DNA from: Cafeteria roenbergensis
Taxonomy: Eukaryota; Sar; Bigyra; Bicosoecida; Cafeteriaceae
DNA length: 64,000 nucleotides
Direction: 5' to 3'
Assembly (NCBI GenBank): GCA_008330645.1
Contig: VLTN01000049.1
Span: 217,290-281,289, forward strand
In this document: piece after piece, positions 38,001 through 49,600 of the stretch
Layout of the letters: every line of letters begins with the position of its first letter
Numbering within the stretch: position 1 is the stretch's first letter
Made by a program: the position numbers and the translations under genes
The notes under the pieces: model-generated
Seen by the model: the letters and a program-made list of their open reading frames with translations, nothing else
What the model was told of the DNA's origin: nothing
The model's database searches: none

Positions 38001-40650
38001 CCATCACGGCCGGCGCGGAGGGCGGCATCTTTGTCATTGACGCAGCCACCGGCTCTGTCGCGCTTGGGCCCGCAGGCTCCGTCAACTTCGAACAGGCGGC
38101 CACCCACAGCCTGACGGTGCGCGTGACCGACGCAGCCGGCCTGACTGGCGAAGGCAGCGTGAGCATTGTGGTGGCCAACGCGAAACGACGCGCCGTCGCT
38201 GCCAGACACGCTGCTTCGCGTCCCGGAGAGCGCGGCGCCTGGCTCGCTGCTCTCCAGCGGCCTGCGCGCCACGGACGAGGATGCCGGGTCCGTGCTTGCG
38301 TTTTCGCTCGTCGCGACCGAACCGGCTGAGGCGTGCTGGGCCAGCAGCCCCGTGATTCGGAACTCGGTCGCGTGGTCGCCCTACCTTGTGGACGCCACTG
38401 CGGACGACGCGAATGTCCGCGTGGTGACGGCCTACGTCGACGCGACCGACGACGTGCAGCTCGTGCTGCGAGCGCAGGGCGCCACCGAGGCACCGGCCTC
38501 GCCGACAGGAGACCACTACGTCGTGCACATGCGCACGGCGGCGTCCGCGCAGGCCGGATCGCGCGTGAAGCGGTGCTCGGGAGTGCCAGCGCTGTGCACG
38601 GAGCTTGCCAGCAGCGAGGTTGGACTGGTCGGGCAGTCGCACAACGGCGCGCTGGGGATGGTGTGGGTGGCGGTGCAACGCACGGACCAGGGCACGGCCC
38701 GCATTCTCGTTGGCGCGGGGGCGTTTGACAGGACCTCGCTGACGGACGATTCGCACGCTCTCCTGGCGGTGGACGCGGACCCCATCACGGTGACCCGAGT
38801 GGGGGTGCTGACGACGGCTGACGGCACTCGCTTCACTGGAGTCTGCCACGCCTCGAGCTCCGCTTCGGCCACTGCGAGGTTCACGGTGGACGGCGACACC
38901 GGCTCGGTTCGCGTGAGGGAGGGCGCGCCTGCCCTGGACTTCGAGTCGGCGAGCACGTTCGGCATGCTGGTGCGCGTCACAGACAACGGGCAGCCTGAGA
39001 GGTCGAGCGTCGGCGTGCTCACGATCCAGCTGGAGGACGTGAACGAGAGTCCAGGTGGGTGGCGTCTGACCCGACGTGCGGCTTCGCCGGGCGGCAGTTC
39101 GACGCGTGCCTGTTCATTCCGGAGGGGTCTGTGGCAGGCACGGCGGCGACGGGAAGGCTTCTGCCGACGGATCCCGACGTCAAGCAGTCGCAGACGGTGT
39201 CGCTGAGCCTGCCGCTGGGAGATGCCGCCTCCATTGCCACTGGGGCCAAGTTCGCGCTGGAAGACCCCACGCTCAAGCTCAAGCCTGGGCGGTGCTCGAC
39301 CACGAGCCCGAGCCGCTGCTGGAGCTGCGTGTGCTGGCCACGGACTCCGGAGCCCCGCCTGCGTCCAGCAGCGGGCTGGTGGCCATCGTCGTAACAGATG
39401 TCAACGAGGCGCCCAGGTGGGACGCTGCGACACTGACGCGGTCTGTGGAAGAAAACTCGGCGGCTGGAGCCCGGGTGGGAGCGCCGCTCTTCGCCACGGA
39501 CCCCGACGTTGCCGACTCTCTGAGCTATGACATCGTCGCGGGCGGCGATGAGGCGACGTTCGTGCTCGACCCGGCCACGCCGGGGCAGCTGCTGGTCGCG
39601 CCGGGGGCGGTCCTTGACTTCGAAAGCCTGGCGATTTACACGGTCGTTGTCCGAGCCACGGATAAGGGGGGCCTGGCGAGCGCTGCCAGCATCACGGTGG
39701 TTCTGGTGGACTTGAACGAGCGCCCTCAGATCGCGGCGGCGACTCGCAGCGTGCCCGAGAACAGCCCCTCCAAGACCAACGTGGGGGTGGCGATCGCTGC
39801 TTCTGACCCGGACCGGGGCCAAGCGCTCTCCTTCGCCATCACGAGCGGGCCTGCGGGCCTCTTCACGATCGATCCCTGCTCAGGCCAGCTGCAGGTCCAG
39901 CAGGGGGCCTCGCTGGACCACGAGGGCACGCCGCAATGGACACTCACCGTCACCGTAACAGACGACGGCTCGCCCACGCCGCTGAGCGCGTCCGCACAGG
40001 TGGTCGTGAGCGTGACAGATGTGAACGAGCCCCCCGTGATGTCCGCAGTGACCATCGGCATCGACGAGTCAGCCGATGCGGGGCGAGCGTTGGCTCCCGC
40101 TCGTGGCAGCAGATCCGGACCATGGCGACGCGGTGACGCTCCGATTGACGGGAGGCAACGCGGCGGGTCTGTTCGCGCTCGATTCCGCCTCGGGGCAGCT
40201 CTCGCTCGTGAGGGCGGGGCTGGACTACGAGACGGCCGCCTTGCGCCGCTTTGACCTGGATGTGCAGGCCACCGACTCGAAGGGCTTGTCCGCGACCGCC
40301 AGGGTCGTGGTCATGGTGCGGGACGTGAACGAGGCGCCTGTCGTGCAGACACTCTCCATCGAGGCCAGCGAGCGGACGGACGCGAACGCCGCTCGAGGCC
40401 GGCGACGCTGTTGGTGCACCCATCGTGGCGACGGACCCGGAGGGCGGGCAGGTGCGGCTCGCTGTGACGTCGCTGAGCAGCAGCGGGGAGAACCTTTTCA
40501 CCATCGACGCCACGACGGGGCAGCTCCGGGTGACAGCGGCGGGAGCGGCAGCCATGGACTTTCGAGACTAGCCGACGCTGCAGGCCACCGTGACGGCGTC
40601 CGACAACGGCACCCCGCCCGCAGTCCGCGTCGCAGAGCATCGTTGTCAGG
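35041..40650 (+). CDS. Giant surface protein, middle part: CCP/sushi and cadherin repeats (frame-broken)
   Basis: Continues from the CAG acceptor at 35040. A jelly-roll-like segment with DFDDFSLEDSCP leads into a CCP/sushi module (CGNLMAGQTCAFSCSSGF, then CSTAGNWQGSELEC), then about 14 cadherin repeats, each ending in a calcium linker of the D-V-N-E/D-x-P type (VTDVNDPP, VKDANEPP, VTDLNEAP, ADVNEAP, VTDANEPP and so on) and containing LDFE or LDYE. Frame is intact to 37913, after which single-base indels occur at about 37908-37913, 38183-38185, 39053-39060, 39287-39289, 40080-40083, 40098-40100, 40387-40392, 40560-40575 (with an in-frame TAG at 40569) and 40617-40619. Cadherin coding resumes after each, so these are most likely consensus errors, or a young pseudogene. 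Confidence 0.65.
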
Positions 40651-43600
40651 GTGCGCGACGTGAACGAGGCCCCGACGTTCGGATTCGTGAGCCGCCGCGT
40701 GGAAGTTAGCGAGGGCGCCTCGCCAGGCGCGTCGGTGCTCTCGGGGGCCTCGCTTGGGGCCAGTGACCCCGAAACACCGGACGCCTCCGACCTCAAGTTC
40801 GCCATCTTGAGCGGCAACCAGCAGGGCCTCTGGTCGATGGACGCGGTCGGGGGCGACATTCGCTTCGCGCAGTCCAACCCCCGCGCCCTGGACTTTGAGA
40901 GCGCCCCGCGCCAGTCCACGCTGGTTGTGTCCGTGACGGACAACGGTGCACCGGACGGCCTGAAGCGCAGCGGTACGGCGACGTTGCAGATGATCGTTCT
41001 GGACGTGAACGAGCCGCCGGCTGTCGTGCTGCCGGTCGCAGGCCTCGAGGTCCGCGAAAACTCCGCTCCAGGCGCTTCGGCCGGGAGCGTGAGCTGCGCT
41101 GACGTGGACGCCAGCGACCAGAGCGGGCTGGCGCTGGCGCTGGTGGCGCAGGAGGCCATTCCGGGGACCAGCGGAGTGCTGCCCTTCGTGATCGATGCCG
41201 GCACTGGAGTGCTTCGCGTGAGCCCGGGCGCTGGTGGGGCGCTGCTGGATGCTGAGAGCAAGGCCACGTACGAACTCCAGCTCCAGTGCACGGACAATTT
41301 GGGGTTGGTATCAGAGACCAAGTCGGCAAGCGTCCGCATCGTGGACGTGAACGAGGCACCAGTTTGTGCTGGGCCCTTGAGCTTCTCCGCTGCGAAGGGT
41401 GTCAAAGCCATGGTGGGCACTCCGCTCGGGGCCGTGTGCTCCGATCCAGACTCTGGGGACACGCTCGTGTTCGCGATCCACCCGTCAAGCCAGGCAGCAG
41501 CTCCCGCCTTTGCGGTGGACGCAACCTCTGGGCAGCTGCGAGTGCACGACGTCTCGGGCACAGGCGCCGGCTCGGTCAACGATGCGAGCGCGCGCTTTGC
41601 GCTGAATGTGACGGTTGCGGACAAGCAGGGGCTTGCAACCGTGGTCCATGTGCTCGTGCAAATGACGGACACCAATGACCCCCCCGTGTTCGGCGCGTCC
41701 GTCCCAAGAATGCTGTCGGTGCCGGAGAGCTCCACTGACGGCTTCATCGTGGCACTGCTACAGGCCACGGACGAGGACTTCGCGTCTGACCAGTCTCATC
41801 GCTTGACGTACTCGCTTGCGCCAACGGGCCGCTCGGTCAACAGGCCCTTTCCCTTTGCGGTCACAACCACGCAGGGATCGTCGGCCCTGGGAGCTGGTCA
41901 GATTGTACTCAGGCTGCAGGGCTCCGGGCTGGCTGGCCTTGACTTTGAGGGGGCGCAGAGCGAGTTCGATGCAATCGTGACGGCGACGGACAACGGCACG
42001 CCGCAGCTGTCGGCCAGCGTTGTCGTGACCATTCGGGTGGCGGATGCTGCGGAACCGCCCACGTTTGACGCCCTGGTGGCCGAAAGCAGTCCGGATGTGG
42101 ACGCTGCGACCGGCCTCCCTGTGATTCGCGCTTTCGTGCCCGAGGGCCTCAGGAAAGGTGCAATCGCCTTCTCCGTGACGGCCACGGACCCGGATGCGGC
42201 CTCGCAGGGGCACCTCGAGTGGGCCATTGCGGCGCCTACCAGCCTATTCAGCGAGCACTTCACGCTCGACCCAGCTTCGGGGGCAGTTGCGGCGGCGTCA
42301 GATATCGATTTCGAGGCCATCGCGCCTCGGGCAGGCGTGGGCCTGGCGAGCGGACACGCGCTGTCGGTCACAGTCACGGTGGGCGACGTCAACGAGGCCG
42401 CCAGCATGAGGACGAGCGCGGTGCTCCGCGTCTCCGTCACAGACGTGAACGAGCCGCCGGTGGTGGCGGCAAGCACGGCGCTGGAGGTGGCCGAGGACGC
42501 CACGAGCGGGGCAGTCGTCGGCACCGTTCCTGCCACGGACCCCGACTCCGGTTCCAGGGGCCAGCTGAGGTTCCGGATCAACGGCTCCGCCGCTGGCGAT
42601 GGAGCGTCTTTCCGCATCGACCAGCTGTCGGGCGCCGTCTCGATCGCCTCGGCGGGCCTGGACTGGGAGGACCGGCCTGAGTACCGTTTCCAGGTGCTGA
42701 TCCAGGACGGCGACAGCGTGGAACCGCTGCAGGTGGCCACAATGGTCACCATCAGCGTCAGCAATGTGAACGACGTCCAAGTGACAGCCCTTCGCCTGGA
42801 CCCGACGGAGAACCCGTGCACCAGCAGCCCCTGCGCAGAGGGATCGCTGGCGGACATGGTGCCGCGGCCCAGTTTGGCGTCGCTGTCGTCAACAGGAATC
42901 TTCTTTTCGCCTCTGGGGGGCGCGGCAGTCCAGCTTGTGGGGACTGGCATCGGGTTCACCGCTTCGCGCTTGGAGCGCGAGGGCTTGACGATGGCGGACG
43001 TCAAGGTGGCCGTGACGTACGGCCCCACGGCCACAGAGTACGTGGCACAGGACTGCCGAGTGGTCGCTGCCGGGTCAGTGGTGCAGTGTCGGACCGTGGC
43101 GGCATGGGGTGGCAGTCACAAGTGGCGGCTGGAGGTCACGCAGGTGGGCTCAACGCCGCTGAACCATGCCTGCGAGGCCCCACTGACGACCTCGGCAATG
43201 CCCCCTGAGATCACAAGCGTGACCGTCTCGGAGCACTCCGGCCAGCTGCCGGCTGGCCAGCTGCCTACGTACGGCGGTGCCAGCTTCACCGTCGAGGGCT
43301 CGGGCTTTGGGCCCAAGGCTAGCGTCATCAGCCTATTGCTCGGAGGTGCGGACGGGCGGCGGTTCGTGGCAGAGAGCTGCGCAGTGACGGATGGCACACA
43401 GCAGCGAGCCATGTGCGCCACAGCGCCAGCTGGACACGGTCGCAACCTCGGCTTCACGGTCGTCGCGTCGGGCCTCCCGAGCGCGGTGTTCCAGTCAGCT
43501 GTGTCCTACGCGCCTCCCGTCATCACATCAGTGGCGGTGAAGGACCAAGTGACGTCGTCGGCTTCGCAATCGACGCTCCGCACCCGCGGCGGCCAGGTGC

Positions 43601-46600
43601 TGGTTGTTTCGGGCAGCCAACTGTCGGACGGGGCCTTCCCAGAGGAGCTTGAGCTGCGCTATGGCGACGGCAGTGGCGGCTCCCGCCGGTTTCAGGCGAC
43701 GCAGTGCCGCGTCACAAAGCCCCACACGGAGATGCAGTGCATGAGCGTGGCAGGAGTCGGCTTTGGGCTCGGCGTCCAGGTGCAAGTGGGCGGACAGTGG
43801 TCGGAGCCGTCAGCAGCGACGCTGGCCTACGCTTCGCCGATCGTCTCGTCGGTGAGCGGAGCGGGGGCGCTGGCATCCGTGACGGCGGGCGGTGAGACCC
43901 TCAGCGTCGTGGGCGACAACTTCGGGCCGGCTGACACCAGCCTCGCCTCAGTGGTGGTTCGCTACGGCCCCGCCGCCAACCCTGGCAAGTACACGGCTCA
44001 CAGCTGCCGGTACGGCGCCGCCAACACGGAGATCGTGTGTCTTACCGCCCCCGGAACCGGCCGTGCCCATGCCCTGTCCGTGACGGTGGCCTCGCAGACC
44101 TCGGCCCTGCTGGCAGGCGCGGTGAGCTACGAGCCGCCTGTTGTGGCCTTCTACGAGGGCGCGGGCTCCCTCGGTGCGGCCACCGATGGGATGCAGGAGG
44201 TGCTTGTGACGGGCCGCAACTTTGGCCCGCTCGGCCACGGCGCAATCGACGTGGTGGTGTACCGCCAGCCGTCCGGCGCGGCGGAAGGCCTCACTCCAAC
44301 GGACCTGACGACACTGGCTTCGACGAGCAGCCAGTGGAGCAACTGGACGGACGTGCCCTCGCTGGACACGGAGCAGTTCGTGTTCCGGGCTGCCTCCTGC
44401 CGAGTGTCTGTTGCGCACGTACAGTTGTCGTGCTTGACTGCGGAGGGAGCGGGCCGTGGCATGCAGTGGGCGACTGTGGTCGACGGACAGGCATCCACCG
44501 TGCCCTCGACGTCGTATGGCGCGCCGAGGCTGGTCTCAATCTCCGGCCTGGGCACAGACGGGGCGACGACTGATGGCGGCGAAGAAGTGGCGCTGCGCGG
44601 AGCCAACTTCGGGCCTTCTTTTGAGCTATTGGACGGGGGGGCAGCGGGCTTCCTGTCGTCCGTGACGTATGGGCCCTCGCGGCGGGAGTACGTGGCACAG
44701 GGCTGCAGGCTGGCGTCGCACTCCGAGATCCGCTGCCGGACGAGCGCGGGCGTTGGGCGCGGCCACCGCTGGCGGGTGGTGGTGGGCGGCCAGGAGACGG
44801 CGGACTACCGCGATACGGTCGAGGCCAGGGCCGCCGGGCTGGTGCTCGACTACGCAAGTCCAGTGCTGTCGTCCGTTTCGCCACTGACGGGGACCACAGA
44901 GGGCGGTTTCACCCTCCACCTGTCGGGCACGAACCTTGGCCTCTCCGATGCCCGCCGCGCCAGCTCGGGAGAGGCGGTGATGACTGTGCTGTTCGGTGAC
45001 CTCCAGGTGCCAGTTGTGGCGCAGTCGACCGACGGCCAGGGGCGGCATTCTGCGGACGTGTACGTTCCCGAGTCCGACGGCGGAGCTCGCGACGTTCAGG
45101 TGCGCTTGATCGACCCTGCTGGCCGGGAGACGCTGTCCAACGCGCTGGTCTTTGCCTTTGGGCCGCCCACGCTGAGCCAGGACTTGAACGTGGTGCAGGC
45201 GCTAGACGGCAAGTTCAACGTCACGGCCACAGGGACCAACTTTGGCCTTGCGCCGCGCATTCTGGCGAACGGCATCCCGACTGAGAATTGTGCGGTGATT
45301 GTTCCCCACAGGCAGGTGACGTGTCAATTCGTCGGCGGGTCGGGGGACTTCAGCATCATCACGAGGTCAGGCTTCGTGTCAAACAGCGTGTTCTTCGACT
45401 TCATCAGCCCCTCCTTCCTGGTGGGCGACGCGTCGAGCCGGCCGCTTCTGGATACCCAGGGAGGGACGGTGATTCGAGTGGAGGGGCTGAACTGGCAGAC
45501 AGACCCGTCCCGCATCAACGTGACGGTGGGCGGGGCCCCGTGCCCGATCATGCCCCTTGAAAGCCCAGTCATTGTGCTCGAAGACGAGACTGTGAGCCGG
45601 TTCAGCCTGGAATGCCGGGCGCCGCCAGGGCAGGGCCAGGGCGTCCCTGTCGTGATCACTCGCGGGGGCCAGGCCTCGCTCCCGGACTTCGCGTGGTCGT
45701 ACGCGCCGCCAAGCCTCGCCTCTGTGGACCCTGCAGCGTCGCTCCCGACCACCGGTGGCCGCATCACCATCCGCGGGTCCAACTTTGGGATATCCGGCGT
45801 GGTGCTGCTGCCAGGCATCTCGGTGCAGGTGGAGTCGTGGTCGCACGACACCATCGTAGCGCTGGTGGATGCCGGTGAGGGGGCCGCGCTGAGCCTCGAG
45901 GTGGACGTGGCCCAGCAGCGCAGCGCGCCCCTTCCCTTCAGCTTCGCCCCTCCCCTGATCACGCAGGCGCCGGCAACGGGCCCAACGGTGGGCCAAGCTG
46001 GGGCGCTGATCGTCGGCGCGAACTTCGGCGTGTCGATGCCGACCGTGTCACTCGTCCGGGACCTACCCGGCGCCGACGGGGCGCTGCAGTCGCTGCGGTG
46101 TCCAGTCGTGAGCTTCGACCACTCCCAGCTTGTCGTGAACCTGCCAGAGGGCACGGGGACAGGGTGGCGCCTCGTGGTGACGGCAGCCGGGCAGGAGCCC
46201 GTGGCTCCGCCCCCGTTCGACTTCGACCGGCCGGAGCTGGTGCGGATCGACCACGACCCGCTCATGGGGCTGCCCACCTCTGGTGGGGTGGAGATCACGG
46301 CCCTGGGCGCCAACCTGGGCCCGAGCGGCGCCGTCCTGTTTTTGCGCGCATTCGGGGACTCGAACCCGCTCAGCGGCTACCAGGCCACTTGGCTGCGACA
46401 GACGCACGCCAACGCCACCTTCGCCTTGCCGGAAGGCCAGGGCAGCACTCTCGAGGCAGTGTTGACCGTGGACGGGCAGCACTCGGACCCGCTGCCGTTC
46501 GCCTTCGACGCGCCTCGGATCGACTCGCTCCTTCTCCCAGACCAGGTTCCCACGGAAGGCACGTGGCGCTCGCGGGACCCGATTCGTCGCGACGTGGTCA

Positions 46601-49600
46601 CGATCATGGGCTCGTCCTTCGGCGTGCAGTCCACGCAGCGGACGGAGGTGCGAATCCTCCCGGCAGCAGCGAACGTCTCGGCCCCCTTCGCTGCCATCTC
46701 GCCGGACGACTTCCGCAAGGGCGTGGCCTGCACGCTCTCGGTGGAGCCCGACCCGCTCGCGCTGGGCCAGTACAAGGAGACTGAGTCGGGCGTGCGAAAC
46801 TACGGCCACGGCATGATCCGCGCTGGCATCCCGGAGGGCTACGGGCGCGACCTGCGGCTGGTGGTGTCCGTGGGCGGCCGCCTCTCCAACGCAGTGCTCT
46901 TCTCGTACGACCCCCCGATGGTGGCTGCTGTGCTGCCCAACGTCCCTACCGCCGCGACGTGTCCACAGACCAACGCGGCGCTCGGCACCTGCGCGGTCGC
47001 GCGTCCGCAGGGGCAGAGCATCCGCCTGACGGGCCGCAACTTTGGCGAAACGCCTCCTCTGGACGGCGAGCTGGGCATCCGCATCGGCGGCCTCCCGTGC
47101 TCGGTGCAGTCGTGGAACCGCGACGCCACGCTGGGCGGACGGCCGTACCTGACCTGCTCCATCCCCTGGGACACAGTGGGCGTCAAGAACCTCACCGTCG
47201 AAGTGGCGCTGCAGGAAATCGAGCCGTGGACCGCCGCAGAGGGCCTGCTGGCCACCGAGTGCGCGGCCGGGGCCTACGGCGTCGAGGGCGAGCACTGCCT
47301 GGAGTGCCCGGCAGGGGCGTCGTGCGAGGGAGGGTCGGCCGACCCGGTCTCGCTGCCCGGCTGGTTCGATGTGCGCCCCGGGCTGGGCGCAAACGGCACG
47401 GACAAGGTTGACGACGCTCTCTGCCCCGCGCAGCGGCGGGTGCTGTCGGCGCGCGACTTCTGCTTCCGCCCCATGCCGTGCGAGCCCAAGGAGGCCTGCA
47501 TCGGCGCCTCGCTTTGCGCCACGGGGTATTCGGGCGAGCGCTGCTCCCAGTGCGAGCCCGGCCGGTTTTACCGCATCAACGGCCTGTGCGAGCGCTGCCC
47601 CGACAGCCCCGGGCTCATCGTCGCCCTGTTCGTGGTGGTCGCGCTGGCGGCCTGCGTTGCCGGGTACGTGCTCAACCAGAAGAGCGTCAATGTCGGGTTG
47701 CTGGCCGTGGGCGTGGACTACTTCCAGGTGCTGGCCATCTTCGCCCGCACCCGGGTGCGCTGGCCGGCCTTCGTTCGGGACCTGTTCCGCTGGCTGTCGG
47801 CCTTCAACCTCAACCTGGAGCTCGCGGCCCCCGAGTGCGTGCTGCCCGAGATGACCTTCGCCCTCAAGTGGTTCATGACCATGCTCCTGCCGCTTGCGGC
47901 CGTCATCGTGCTGGGCCTGACCTTCGGAGCGCAGGTGCTGTACAAGCGCGTCGTCATGGGCCGGCGCGACTGGCGCGAGCTCACGTCCCACCTGGACCCG
48001 TTGGTGGCCGTCATGGTCGTGGTGGGCGTGTTCCTCTACCTGGTGCTCTCCCGCATGACGCTGGACGTGTTCAACTGCGCCCCCACGGACCCGCCGGACG
48101 GAGACAACCTGTACATGAGCGGCATGCTCGACGTCGTCTGCTTCCAGTCCGAGACGCACCTGCTGCTCTTCCCGTTTGCCGTCACGGCTGCGGTCCTGTA
48201 CGTGGCCGGTTTCCCTGCCTTTGTGTTCATGTTCGTGCGTCGCAACCTGTACAAGGTCAAGTACGACCAGATCCTGCGCGCCCGCGGCATCTCGCCGAGC
48301 TCCAAGCTGATGCCGCCCCAGATCAAGGCGTTCCGCGCTCGCTGGCATCGGCTCTACTACCTGTACCGCCCCGGCAAGGCCTACTGGCTGGTGGTCATCC
48401 TGGCGCGCAAGTTCCTCGTCGCCTTCACTGCGCTGGCGTTCCGGTCGACGCCCACGTACCAGCTTGCGGCCTCAATCGTCGTGCTCTTCGCCGCCTTCAC
48501 GCTCCAGGTGCGCCACTCGCCGTACATGTCGCTCAGCGACCACGACGCCGTGGCGAGCCAGTTCCGGGACTTCACCGACCCGGCCAACATCAAGGCGGAG
48601 GGGACGCTGCAGCTCGCGATCCGCTCCAACATGGACGACTTCGAGCAGTCGTTTGAAGCCGAGGGGAAGCGCGGCGCGGCGGGCAAGTGGCGCGCGGCCG
48701 CGTCCGAGATCGGCAAGGCCAGTTCGGCGCTCAAGGCCAGAGCGACCACCGCCATTGCGGAGCAGCTCGTCAACTACAACGCCGTGGAGATCGGGCTGCT
48801 GGGCTGCGGGATTCTGGTCAACCTCGCGGGCATCATGTTCTTGTCGGAGCGGTTCGCCGACTCGTACAACGGCTACTACCAGGCGGAGTACGACACGCTC
48901 GCAGTGGTCGTCGGCCTGGTGATCTTCTCGTCGCTGGTGTTCTTCGTCGGCACCCTGGCAGTTGAGGTGATGCATGTGGCAGCCCCTGCCACCGCAGCCC
49001 GCGTGTTTGGCGTCTGCGTCAGCACCAAGCGGCTGGACAAACGACTCGCCCGCGCGGGAAGCAAGCGCGACCCGATGGGCAGTGCTGGGACCGCATCCAT
49101 GGCTCCGCTGCAGCAGGAAGGGAGCCGCGAACCCAGCAGAGGTGGAACGTTCGAAATGGTCAACAACCCCGCTTCGAGCATAGAGGCGCTGCGTGTTGGC
49201 GGCTTGCTGGGCGTCAGGCTACCTACCAGAGCTCCCGACCAAGCAATGTGGGTTCGCATCAGGAAAGTCTACCAACACAATGAACAGCAGCTAAAGGACC
49301 TTCAGAGAGCTCTTGTGAAGCTCGAAGCAGACTCAAAGCGGTCGACAGGCGCTGTAAGCCTCTCACCGAACCCCCTCTCCCCGGAACATGCACAGGCCAG
49401 TCGCACGCGGAGCAGCTCTCCGGGAGCAGAAGCAGCCCTTCAAAAGCCAAGAGGTGCGACGAAGCATCGAGCTCGCACAGGATTTCGTTCGATGCAGCTC
49501 GGGCCCCGACAAGTGCCGAGGAGCAGACCGCATCCCATTCCGGCTGGAGCCCTGTCTCCTTTGATCCCACCAAGCCTTGAGCTGGAAACATCACCATCTA

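Noticed and set aside
37905-40620. Introns as the explanation for frame changes in the cadherin region
   Set aside because: Coding similarity continues with no gap across each break, so there is no room for an intron; single-base indels fit better.
40311-43034. Long minus-strand Ser/Thr/Pro-rich open frames opposite the cadherin array
   Set aside because: They mirror the repeat periodicity of the cadherin linkers and carry no domain of their own.
46063-48348. 761-codon open frame on the minus strand
   Set aside because: It is an antisense shadow of the membrane-span part of the giant gene, caused by high GC at third codon positions; the protein is His/Arg/Gly-rich with no domain, while the plus strand shows clear spans and motifs.
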